From contig JBJKRF010000065.1 in NCBI GenBank assembly GCA_046704785.1, positions 1-5,606 on the forward strand: a stretch of 5,606 nt of DNA, in the 5' to 3' direction. A program made the translations under genes and the position numbers. This document shows, piece after piece, positions 1-4,804 of the stretch. Position 1 is the first letter of the stretch, and every line of letters begins with the position of its first letter. The notes beneath the pieces were generated by a model. That model was not told where the DNA came from. It searched no databases and saw only the letters and a list, made by a program, of their open reading frames with translations. This DNA is from JBJKRF01 sp046704785. Its GTDB lineage: Bacteria; Chloroflexota; Anaerolineae; Anaerolineales; Villigracilaceae.

Positions 1-230
1 GCCATAGTACCAGCTAGGGTAAGAAGTCCGCTGGGAAGGGCTGAACATCAAGAGGATGAGTACGATGAGCAGTTCGAGGGACGAGCAAGGAAGGCCGAAT
101 TTCTCGGATAGAGATACTGCTGTACAAGTGAAACGGGTGAAGCCTGTGGGAGTTGTGCAGAGAGCCGAGCCGTCTCCGGCACGAGACAGAAGAATATCCA
201 GCGCAAATCTTTCTGCGCTACTCTTGGTGA

Positions 231-262
231 ACCGCCGGATGCGGACCCGCATGTCCGGTGGT
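231..262 (+). ncRNA. group II intron domain V
   Basis: A 32-base hairpin. Positions 231-239 pair with 254-262, a two-base bulge (252-253) interrupts the 3' side, then 240-243 pair with 248-251 around the loop GACC (244-247). The catalytic triad would be C233-G234-C235, with G234 facing T259 as the G-U wobble expected in domain V. CGC rather than AGC is the triad described for class IIC introns. The loop is not a GNRA tetraloop, a small departure from the usual form. Confidence 0.82.
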
Positions 263-264
263 GT

Positions 265-299
265 GAGAGGGAGCGGTTAGCCGCCGCTCCCTACTCGAT
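265..299 (+). ncRNA. group II intron domain VI with branch-point A and 3' splice end
   Basis: GGGAGCGG (269-276) pairs perfectly with CCGCTCCC (284-291) around a 7-base loop. The stem continues with A268-T292, then A293 is unpaired and pairing resumes with G267-C294, A266-T295 and G265-C296. A293 is thus a bulged adenosine seven bases from the likely end of the intron at T299, where the lariat branch point is expected. The terminal CGAT agrees with the usual AY 3' end of group II introns. Confidence 0.78.
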
Positions 300-400
300 T
301 TTATCATTAAGCATGCTTTAAAGTCTGTTTTTTATAACAATTTTCTAATAAATCGTCGTTAAAATAAAAGGATAACCTGTCAATGGATCTATCTTGGTTT

Positions 401-431
401 TTGTTTTTCTCGAAGAACCAATTTCTATAAG
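401..431 (+). promoter_or_regulatory. weak sigma70-type promoter candidate for the site-2 protease
   Basis: TTGTTT at 401-406 and TATAAG at 426-431 are separated by 19 bp, somewhat longer than optimal. They lie in the AT-rich leader about 60 bases before the protease start codon. AT-rich DNA throws up such matches by chance, so this is only a candidate. Confidence 0.25.
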
Positions 432-479
432 CTCTCGTCGATTCCTGGCGAGGTCTGGTGTGGAAGGAAGTTGTTCGGT

Positions 480-486
480 AAGGAGG
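480..486 (+). promoter_or_regulatory. Shine-Dalgarno site AAGGAGG fixing the protease start
   Basis: A full-consensus AAGGAGG lies six bases before the ATG at 493. It settles the start codon: the same frame is open upstream to 394, but that extension has no ribosome-binding site and no homology-like sequence. Confidence 0.85.
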
Positions 487-492
487 CGTACC

Positions 493-1590
493 ATGAAGTG
501 GCAATGGAAGATCGGGCGCTTTGCAGGGATCGATGTTTACATTCATGCGACGTTTTTGTTACTAGTCGGTTGGGTTGGATTCAGTTATTGGTTTAACCGC
601 CAGTCCCTGGCTGCCGTCCTGGATGGCAGCTTGTTCATCCTGGTTCTGTTTTTGTGTGTGGTGCTGCACGAGTACGGCCACGCGCTGACGGCGCGGCGCT
701 ATGGTATCAAGACGCGCGACATCACCTTGTATCCCATCGGCGGCGTGGCGCGCCTGGAGCGCATGCCCGATAATCCGGTGGAGGAACTGTGGGTGGCCCT
801 GGCCGGGCCGGCTGTCAACGTAGTGATCTCGGTGATGCTGTTCGCTTACCTGATTGTCAACAACACCTTCACGCCGTTGAGCGGGTTGAGCATCACGTCG
901 GGTTCGTTCGTCGAGCGTATGATGGTGGTCAATGTATGGCTGGTGCTGTTCAACTTGATTCCGGCTTTCCCGATGGATGGCGGACGCGTACTGCGGGCGC
1001 TGCTGGCATTGAAGATGGAATACACGCGCGCTACGCAGGTGGCGGCCTCCATCGGTCAGGGAATCGCCTTCCTGTTCGGCTTTATCGGTCTGTTCATCGA
1101 CCCGATTTTGCTCTTCATTGCTTTTTTCGTCTGGATCGGTGCGGAACAGGAAGCCAGTATGGTGCGCATGAAAACGACGTTGGGCAATATTCCCGTCAGC
1201 CGGGCCATGTTGATCGATTACCAGGTGCTTTCGCCGCGCGACACGCTGGCGCGCATGGCGCAGTTGATCCTGTCGGGGTCGCAACACGACTTCCCGGTGG
1301 TGGATGATGGCCGGGTGTTGGGGGTGGTCATGCGTGATGATTTCCTGGCGGCGCTGACACAGCACGGACAGAACGTCTATGTGGCGGACGTCATGCGCCG
1401 CGACCTGCCCGAAGTAGACTCGTACGATATGGTCGAGATGACGCTGATGAAACTGCAGGAGGCCAGGGTCCCCACTTTGCCGGTGACCCATGCGGGACAG
1501 TTGGTGGGTCTCATTACACGGGAGAATATCACCGAGTTCCTGATGATCAGTTCAGCGCTGCGGGCGGCGCACCGTCCGTTGGGCGTGTAA
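493..1590 (+). CDS. site-2 protease family membrane metalloprotease with two C-terminal CBS domains
   Basis: A 365-residue intramembrane zinc metalloprotease of the M50 / SpoIVFB-like family, expected to cut transmembrane segments of substrate proteins within the membrane. Motif HEYGH is at residues 59-63 (zinc ligands His59 and His63, catalytic Glu60) inside the hydrophobic segment about 46-66. The second signature, NLIPAFPMDGGR, is at 154-165, with Asp162 as the third zinc ligand. Other hydrophobic segments lie near 16-34, 101-123, 143-160 and 188-216. The soluble C-terminus carries two CBS modules, about 232-290 and 295-352, which in this family are thought to bind adenine nucleotides and tune the protease. 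The start is set by AAGGAGG six bases upstream. The gene stands alone: an intron remnant precedes it and a strong bidirectional hairpin follows, so no substrate is suggested by neighbours. All catalytic residues are present, so it should be active. The family call is firm; the substrate is unknown. Confidence 0.95.
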   Translation: MKWQWKIGRFAGIDVYIHATFLLLVGWVGFSYWFNRQSLAAVLDGSLFILVLFLCVVLHEYGHALTARRYGIKTRDITLYPIGGVARLERMPDNPVEELWVALAGPAVNVVISVMLFAYLIVNNTFTPLSGLSITSGSFVERMMVVNVWLVLFNLIPAFPMDGGRVLRALLALKMEYTRATQVAASIGQGIAFLFGFIGLFIDPILLFIAFFVWIGAEQEASMVRMKTTLGNIPVSRAMLIDYQVLSPRDTLARMAQLILSGSQHDFPVVDDGRVLGVVMRDDFLAALTQHGQNVYVADVMRRDLPEVDSYDMVEMTLMKLQEARVPTLPVTHAGQLVGLITRENITEFLMISSALRAAHRPLGV

Positions 1591-1601
1591 GCGTTCGACG
1601 A

Positions 1602-1643
1602 GAACCAAAAGAGCCAGGGCAGAAAACCTGGCTCTTTTGGTTC
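1602..1643. terminator. perfect 17-bp bidirectional rho-independent terminator
   Basis: Bases 1602-1618 are the exact reverse complement of 1627-1643, with an 8-base loop. The GC-rich core GAGCCAGG/CCTGGCTC is followed by TTTT on both strands, because the outer part of each arm supplies the T-run. It lies 11 bases after the plus-strand protease stop and 21 bases after the minus-strand ferredoxin stop, so it can terminate both convergent genes. Confidence 0.93.
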
Positions 1644-1664
1644 CGGGAGATCGAATGGGAATAT

Positions 1665-1967
1665 TTATGCCTGAAAGCGGGTGCGTTCGGCCTCCAGGTC
1701 GAAATCGCGATAGCCGGGGCCTTCATGGAAGAAGCGGGCGTTCTCGTCGACATCGGGCAGGTATTCGTCCGGAACGTCATAATCCGGCAGGATGGCGCCG
1801 ATGGGGCAGACGACCTCACAGGCGTTACAGTTGATGCAGCGCATTGGGTCGATGTAAAAGAGCGGCCAGCTCGAAGCGTCCCTGGCTCCGGGCACGATGC
1901 AACCCACCGGGCAGACTTCGACACAGGTTCCATCGCGGAGGCACAGGCGGGTGATGACGTAGGTCAT
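1665..1967 (-). CDS. two-cluster ferredoxin with an Asp-substituted first cluster motif
   Basis: A 100-residue cytoplasmic bacterial-type ferredoxin, an electron carrier. The first motif is Cys9-x2-Asp12-x2-Cys15-x3-Cys19-Pro, with an extra Cys23. The second is the complete Cys44-x2-Cys47-x2-Cys50-x3-Cys54-Pro. Asp at the second ligand position is seen in ferredoxins such as that of Pyrococcus furiosus and in Sulfolobus-type 3Fe/4Fe ferredoxins, where the cluster can be [3Fe-4S] or an Asp-ligated [4Fe-4S]. The second cluster should be an ordinary [4Fe-4S]. The acidic tail of about 40 residues beyond the core is longer than in minimal 2[4Fe-4S] ferredoxins. The ATG is the first possible start, since an in-frame TAG lies two codons before it. 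No clear Shine-Dalgarno is seen. It begins 30 nt after the dehydrogenase stop, so it is probably the last gene of that operon and may serve the dehydrogenase or the divergent oxidoreductase. The family is certain; the partner is inferred. Confidence 0.93.
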   Translation of the reverse strand: MTYVITRLCLRDGTCVEVCPVGCIVPGARDASSWPLFYIDPMRCINCNACEVVCPIGAILPDYDVPDEYLPDVDENARFFHEGPGYRDFDLEAERTRFQA

Positions 1968-1997
1968 TTTCTATATCCATCGCCCATTGCGGACATT

Positions 1998-3152
1998 CTA
2001 TAAAGCGCCTTCCAGAACAGCGCTCATCTCCGCAGGCGTCAATTGGATTGGATTCCCTTTGGTGCTGTTGGCTTTTTGCGCTTTTTCGACGGCCGCAGGG
2101 ATGTCGCTGGTCGTCATGCCGTAATTCGCCAGGCGCGGGATGTCCAACGCTGCGACCAGCTCCCGCACCCAGGCCGCTCCTGCTGCGGGCGTAGCGCCGG
2201 GCTTTCCCGTCAGCAGACGCGCGACCTCGGCATAGCGCTCCAGCGCCGGGGAATCCGGCTGGCGGGCCTCCAGGGCTTTCAGGTTGCTTTCCATGACTGC
2301 CGGCAGCAGACGGGCGCACAAGTTGCCGTGTGGTGCGCCTGCCAGCATGCCGCCCAACGGACCGGCGAAGCCGTGCACAAGGCCCAGGGCGGCGTTGGAC
2401 AGCGCCAACCCACCGCACAGGCTGGCCAGCGCCATATCGTCGCGGGCGTCAACCTCGCCGCCGTTCTCACAGGCGCGCGGCAGCGAACGCGCATGGCGCA
2501 GCCCCTCGCGGCAAATGGCGTCCGTCAGCGGGTTGGCCCGAACCGAAACGAAAGGTTCGACCAACTGTGTCAACGCGTCCAGGCCGGAGCCGGCGGTGAC
2601 AGCGGGCGGCAGGCTGAGGGTCAGTTCCGAGTCCACCAGCGCAATCCGGGGCAACATCGACGGGCTGCGCAGGCTGACTTTGACGTGGTGTTCCGGCGAG
2701 CCCAATACGGCGTTGCGCGTCACTTCCGAACCGGTTCCGGCGGTGGTTGGGACGGCGACGAACGGCAGCGATGGCGCGGTCAATGGCTGCCCCTTTCCGA
2801 TGACTTCCAGGTAATCGAACACGTCTCCCGGGTTGGTGAACAGGGCTGCGATAGCTTTCCCAGCGTCGAGAACGCTGCCGCCGCCAACGGCGATCACCAG
2901 GTCGGCAGCCTGATCGCGCGCCGCCTGCACTCCCTGGCGGACTACGTCCACGCTGGGCTCGCCATGGATGACGACTTCGCTCCATTCCAGTTCGTGAGTG
3001 GAAAATAACTCCCGTGCGCGCGCCGGTCCGTCCCCGGAACGCCCCCGCACCAGCAGCGGACGGCTGCCCAACCCCGCCGCCAGGTCGCCCAGGCCGGATA
3101 CGGTTCCCGCGCCGAAAATGATGCGGGTAGCAGTGGCAAATTCGAAGGACAT
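1998..3152 (-). CDS. iron-containing alcohol dehydrogenase family protein with altered metal ligands
   Basis: A 384-residue group III (Fe-ADH) dehydrogenase, normally an NAD(P)-dependent alcohol/aldehyde or keto-acid oxidoreductase. The N-terminal nucleotide-binding half has AVGGGS (88-93) and PTTAGTGSE (135-143). The C-terminal helical half has GLDALTQ (190-196), VHGFAGPLGG (259-268) and PHG (274-276). Compared with E. coli FucO, metal ligands Asp (here Asp192), the first His (His260) and the last His (His275) are kept. The ligand His in the DALTH motif is Gln196, the conserved His of AHPLG is Gly264, and His260-His275 spacing is 15 instead of 14. I recall the DALTQ and VHGFA.P forms in a branch of Fe-ADH-like proteins, so this is probably a subfamily trait rather than decay. 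The length is normal and the frame intact. The start ATG lies three bases after the upstream stop (TAG-ACC-ATG) with no Shine-Dalgarno, which suggests translational coupling. Substrate unknown; maleylacetate-reductase or lactaldehyde-reductase roles are not supported. Confidence 0.93.
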   Translation of the reverse strand: MSFEFATATRIIFGAGTVSGLGDLAAGLGSRPLLVRGRSGDGPARARELFSTHELEWSEVVIHGEPSVDVVRQGVQAARDQAADLVIAVGGGSVLDAGKAIAALFTNPGDVFDYLEVIGKGQPLTAPSLPFVAVPTTAGTGSEVTRNAVLGSPEHHVKVSLRSPSMLPRIALVDSELTLSLPPAVTAGSGLDALTQLVEPFVSVRANPLTDAICREGLRHARSLPRACENGGEVDARDDMALASLCGGLALSNAALGLVHGFAGPLGGMLAGAPHGNLCARLLPAVMESNLKALEARQPDSPALERYAEVARLLTGKPGATPAAGAAWVRELVAALDIPRLANYGMTTSDIPAAVEKAQKANSTKGNPIQLTPAEMSAVLEGAL

Positions 3153-3155
3153 GGT

Positions 3156-3461
3156 CTACCAGTCCGAATCGGCAGGGAAAACGTTGCTGTATTTGACGCC
3201 CACACGCGGCTCGGCCATCATGTCGGCCACGGCAGTCCGCCAACGCTGGTAATGTGCGGTCTCTTTATGGGCCGCCGGGGCTTCGGCGCTGCGGTAGACC
3301 TCCACCAGCACGAAGCGGGTCGGGTCGTCTTCTTGTTGGATAACATCGAAGCGCGCCACGCCGGACTCTTTGAGGCTGTTGCCGGCGTTATCGAGGCTGG
3401 CTTGCTTGAAGGCTTCGACGAACTCAGGCTTCACATGGACGTGCACGAGTGTGATTTGCAT
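3156..3461 (-). CDS. antibiotic-biosynthesis-monooxygenase-fold protein, LsrG/YgiN-like
   Basis: A 101-residue cytoplasmic protein of the dimeric alpha-beta barrel ABM superfamily. It resembles E. coli LsrG along its whole length (about 96 residues there): MxxTLV at the start, RFDV (37-40), a central V-x-E-x-Y strand (53-56), the AHK-x-T-x-HY block (64-71), and PR (85-86) before a final Y-x-N strand. LsrG isomerises phosphorylated autoinducer-2 breakdown product; the related YgiN acts on quinols. No other lsr genes are visible, so an AI-2 role should not be assumed, and a function on another reactive dicarbonyl or quinone is equally possible. The start is supported by AGGAGAG (3468-3474) six bases upstream. 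It is the first gene of the three-gene minus operon, and its stop is three bases from the dehydrogenase start. The superfamily is confident; the reaction is uncertain. Confidence 0.88.
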   Translation of the reverse strand: MQITLVHVHVKPEFVEAFKQASLDNAGNSLKESGVARFDVIQQEDDPTRFVLVEVYRSAEAPAAHKETAHYQRWRTAVADMMAEPRVGVKYSNVFPADSDW

Positions 3462-3467
3462 GGCGAA

Positions 3468-3474
3468 CTCTCCT
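3468..3474 (-). promoter_or_regulatory. Shine-Dalgarno AGGAGAG of the ABM-fold gene
   Basis: Read on the minus strand, AGGAGAG lies six bases before the ATG at 3461. It is the only strong ribosome-binding site in the minus operon; the two downstream genes lack one, consistent with coupling or reinitiation. Confidence 0.8.
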
Positions 3475-3496
3475 GTGAGACGGCGGTTGTGCCTAT

Positions 3497-3525
3497 ACTA
3501 TACGGCAGATTCCGCCATTCGGCAA
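3497..3525 (-). promoter_or_regulatory. sigma70-type promoter of the minus-strand redox operon
   Basis: On the minus strand, TTGCCG (3520-3525) and TATAGT (3497-3502) are separated by exactly 17 bp. Transcription would start near 3490, giving a leader of about 30 bases before the ABM-fold gene and its Shine-Dalgarno. This is the best-formed promoter in the window, and it lies between the arms of a perfect dyad. Confidence 0.65.
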
Positions 3526-3544
3526 CGCAAGGGAGCGGAATCTG
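3506..3544. promoter_or_regulatory. perfect 10-bp inverted repeat spanning the operon promoter (putative operator)
   Basis: CAGATTCCGC (3506-3515) is the exact reverse complement of GCGGAATCTG (3535-3544), with a 19-base spacer; arm centres are 29 bp apart, close to three helical turns. The left arm falls in the -35/-10 spacer of the minus promoter and the right arm just upstream of its -35 box. That placement suits two half-sites for a dimeric repressor or activator. A transcribed hairpin is the alternative, but the minus-strand RNA would start beyond it, and no T-run follows on either strand. Confidence 0.5.
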
Positions 3545-3555
3545 GAGGCTATCGG

Positions 3556-3561
3556 TATAAT
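3556..3561 (+). promoter_or_regulatory. TATAAT -10 candidate for the LLM oxidoreductase
   Basis: A perfect TATAAT reads on the plus strand, 205 bases before the oxidoreductase start, but no convincing -35 hexamer lies 16-18 bp upstream and there is no TGn extension. If used, the mRNA would carry a leader of about 200 bases containing the palindromic repeat at 3595-3685. Confidence 0.3.
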
Positions 3562-3594
3562 AAAAAGACGGGGCTCATCGATTGAAAGTGTGCA

Positions 3595-3685
3595 TGGCAT
3601 TGCGAACGAGTGTTCTTCGTGAGTGAAGCAATCTCACCTTTTGATGAAGGAGACTGCTTCGTCGCAAAGTGTGGCTCCTCGCATA
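3595..3685. repeat. palindromic dispersed-repeat-like element in the oxidoreductase leader
   Basis: An imperfect palindrome. GAAGCAATCT (3625-3634) faces AGACTGCTTC (3651-3660), differing by one transition that would be a G-U pair in RNA. Outer TGCGAACGAG (3601-3610) faces CTCCTCGCA (3676-3684). The core GAAGCAATCTC with TGCGAGGAG-type ends resembles, from memory, non-coding palindromic repeats scattered in many bacterial genomes. The exact ends are a guess. It encodes nothing and lies in the leader between the divergent promoters and the oxidoreductase. Confidence 0.55.
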
Positions 3686-3742
3686 CTTTTCATCCATGAG
3701 CCAAAGACGGTGTTCTTTTTGCATTGGGTCCTTTGGGATTCC

Positions 3743-3752
3743 CCAATATTGG
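3743..3752. promoter_or_regulatory. 10-base palindrome CCAATATTGG just before the oxidoreductase ribosome-binding site
   Basis: CCAATATTGG is a perfect palindrome ending five bases before the GGAGG site. The overlapping TTGGG (3733-3737) / CCCAA (3742-3746) hairpin would compete with it. It could be a small operator or a translation-control hairpin, or chance. Confidence 0.25.
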
Positions 3753-3756
3753 AAAT

Positions 3757-3761
3757 GGAGG
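3757..3761 (+). promoter_or_regulatory. Shine-Dalgarno GGAGG of the LLM oxidoreductase
   Basis: GGAGG lies four bases before the ATG at 3766, slightly close but usable. It favours this ATG over the in-frame TTG at 3724, whose extra 14 residues are not typical of the family's N-terminus, where the first beta strand begins directly (MKFGI). Confidence 0.75.
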
Positions 3762-3765
3762 CTCC

Positions 3766-4698
3766 ATGAAATTCGGTATTCACAACCCATCCTGGTTGTT
3801 CGGTTCCGACCCCTACGATATGTTCGAAAACGTCAAGCATAAGGCGCAGTGGGCCGAGACGCACGGCTTTAGCTGGTTTTCATTGATGGATCACCTGATC
3901 CAGATTCCGGGCGTGGGCGTCGCCGACGAACCCTTCATGGAAGGTTGGTCTACGCTTGCGGCCCTGGCCGCCGTGACGCAAAAGATTCGCCTGGGCATCC
4001 TGGTCACGTCGGTGGCGTATCGCAACCCGGCGCACCTGGCCAAGATCGCTGCCGGTGTGGACATCATCAGCCATGGACGCCTGACCTTTGGCATCGGCGC
4101 CGGCTGGCACGTGACCGAGTATAACCAGTACGGCTGGACTTTCCCCGAACGCCCAGCTGTCCGCATCCGTCAAATGGAGGAAGCCATCCAACTGGTAACG
4201 ACGATGTGGCGCGAACCGCGCGCCACGTTCCAGGGTAAATATTTCCACATCCAGGAGGCCATCCTGGAGCCGAAACCCGTCCAGAAGCCGCATCCCCCCA
4301 TCTTGATCGGCGGAAGCGGGGAGCAGTTGACGCTGCGCGCGGTGGCGTGCTGGGGCGATGCCTGCAACATCTTTGGCGACCCGCAGATGGTTCAACACAA
4401 GTATGACGTTTTGCGCCAACACTGCGAAGCCGCCGGGCGGGACTTCGACTCCATCGAGCGCACCAACCTGACGGCGCTGCTGGTGGCCCGGGACGAGGCC
4501 GCGCTCAAAGCCAAAAAGGAGCGCCTGCACGTGCCCGATCCCTTCCGTGGCTACGTCCTGACGGTTTCGCAGGCCAGCGACCTGATGGGACAATACCAAC
4601 AGGTCGGCTCGAACATGGTCATCTTGAGCAGCTATCAAAACGACCCCGAAACGCTGGAATTGCTGGCTTCGGACGTTTTACCGCATTTTGCGAGTTAA
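3766..4698 (+). CDS. LLM-class flavin/F420-dependent oxidoreductase
   Basis: A 310-residue luciferase-like (TIM-barrel) oxidoreductase, of normal length for the family. Such enzymes use reduced FMN or, in the branch this most resembles, coenzyme F420. Visible family features in order: N-terminal strand MKFGIH; SLMDHL (39-44), the usual SDH-like barrel strand; RLGILVTSVAYRNP (75-88), a cofactor-side strand; DIISHGRLTFGIGAGWH (99-115), the signature that holds the phosphate/cofactor; the E-x-Y-x-x-Y-G block (118-123); ILIGGSGE (179-186); and the C-terminal region with QASDLMGQY, a partner helix. There is no signal peptide or membrane segment, so it is cytoplasmic. It is transcribed away from the ABM/dehydrogenase/ferredoxin operon and may share its control region. 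F420 use is inferred from overall resemblance; FMN cannot be excluded. The substrate is unknown. Confidence 0.93.
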   Translation: MKFGIHNPSWLFGSDPYDMFENVKHKAQWAETHGFSWFSLMDHLIQIPGVGVADEPFMEGWSTLAALAAVTQKIRLGILVTSVAYRNPAHLAKIAAGVDIISHGRLTFGIGAGWHVTEYNQYGWTFPERPAVRIRQMEEAIQLVTTMWREPRATFQGKYFHIQEAILEPKPVQKPHPPILIGGSGEQLTLRAVACWGDACNIFGDPQMVQHKYDVLRQHCEAAGRDFDSIERTNLTALLVARDEAALKAKKERLHVPDPFRGYVLTVSQASDLMGQYQQVGSNMVILSSYQNDPETLELLASDVLPHFAS

Positions 4699-4723
4699 GG
4701 AGAATAGCAGTTCTTGGAGTGGC

Positions 4724-4804
4724 GACCCTAAAGGTTTCTTTCGACAAAACAGACCAATTTGCCAGCAAGACACCCGTTTACGCGAAAAATCTTTAGGGTC
4801 TTTT
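4724..4804 (+). terminator. long inverted repeat with T-run after the LLM oxidoreductase
   Basis: GACCCTAAAG (4724-4733) is the exact reverse complement of CTTTAGGGTC (4791-4800). Pairing continues through one G-U and three A-T pairs to make 14 consecutive pairs, then more weakly to 4743/4781. The 37-base loop is large for an intrinsic terminator, but TTTT (4801-4804) directly follows the stem on the plus strand, 26 bases after the gene's stop. It could equally be a small palindromic repeat doing terminator duty. Confidence 0.6.

Larger units (their letters stand above)
1..299 (+). mobile_element. 3' portion of a group II intron (IIC-like), no maturase visible
   Basis: The last ~70 bases fold as group II intron domains V and VI (separate entries), and the intron appears to end at ...CGAT near 299. 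The upstream 230 bases show no recognisable reverse-transcriptase or maturase/X domain: all three plus frames were checked, one stays open only to a stop at 109-111, and the open frame at 56-280 simply translates through the ribozyme domains. In an intron carrying a maturase, its C-terminus normally ends a short distance before domain V. This copy is therefore either ORF-less, or an internally deleted or degenerate remnant whose 5' end lies outside the window. The plus orientation follows from domain V reading 5' to 3'. The CGC catalytic triad in domain V is the class C type. The ribozyme 3' end is solid; the intron's internal structure is not resolved. Confidence 0.75.
300..492. other. AT-rich intergenic leader upstream of the site-2 protease
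   Basis: No gene is supported in these 193 bases. The sequence is strongly AT-rich from 300 to about 430, unlike the GC-rich coding DNA that follows. It is probably the 3' exon side of the intron insertion plus the promoter region of the protease gene. Reading frames crossing it on either strand give low-complexity peptides with no family resemblance. Confidence 0.6.

Noticed and set aside
56..280. 74-codon plus-strand frame starting ATGAGTACGATG
   Set aside because: It reads straight through group II intron domains V and VI, whose base pairing explains the sequence; the peptide resembles no family.
394..421. TTGGTT/AACCAA inverted repeat in the protease leader, considered as the terminator target of the IIC intron
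   Set aside because: It is only 6 bp, AT-rich, and lies downstream of the intron, whereas IIC introns insert just after a terminator stem located on the 5' exon side, which is outside this window.
394..492. N-terminal extension of the site-2 protease
   Set aside because: There is no ribosome-binding site for it and no hydrophobic or family-like sequence, while ATG 493 has a full AAGGAGG at the right spacing.
562..1491. 309-codon minus-strand frame opposite the site-2 protease
   Set aside because: His/Arg/Gln-rich shadow of the plus-strand gene in GC-rich DNA; the protease has complete catalytic motifs.
2043..3008. 321-codon plus-strand frame opposite the dehydrogenase
   Set aside because: Composition typical of an antisense shadow; the minus-strand dehydrogenase has clear nucleotide-binding and fold motifs.
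3156..3461. Assigning the ABM-fold protein as LsrG of an AI-2 uptake and processing system
   Set aside because: No Lsr transporter, kinase or aldolase genes are nearby; sequence resemblance alone does not fix the substrate.
3724..3765. TTG start adding 14 residues to the LLM oxidoreductase
   Set aside because: No Shine-Dalgarno, and the extension crosses the palindrome and ribosome-binding site of the ATG start.
3880..4638. 252-codon minus-strand frame opposite the LLM oxidoreductase
   Set aside because: Antisense shadow of a well-recognised gene, with no motifs of its own.
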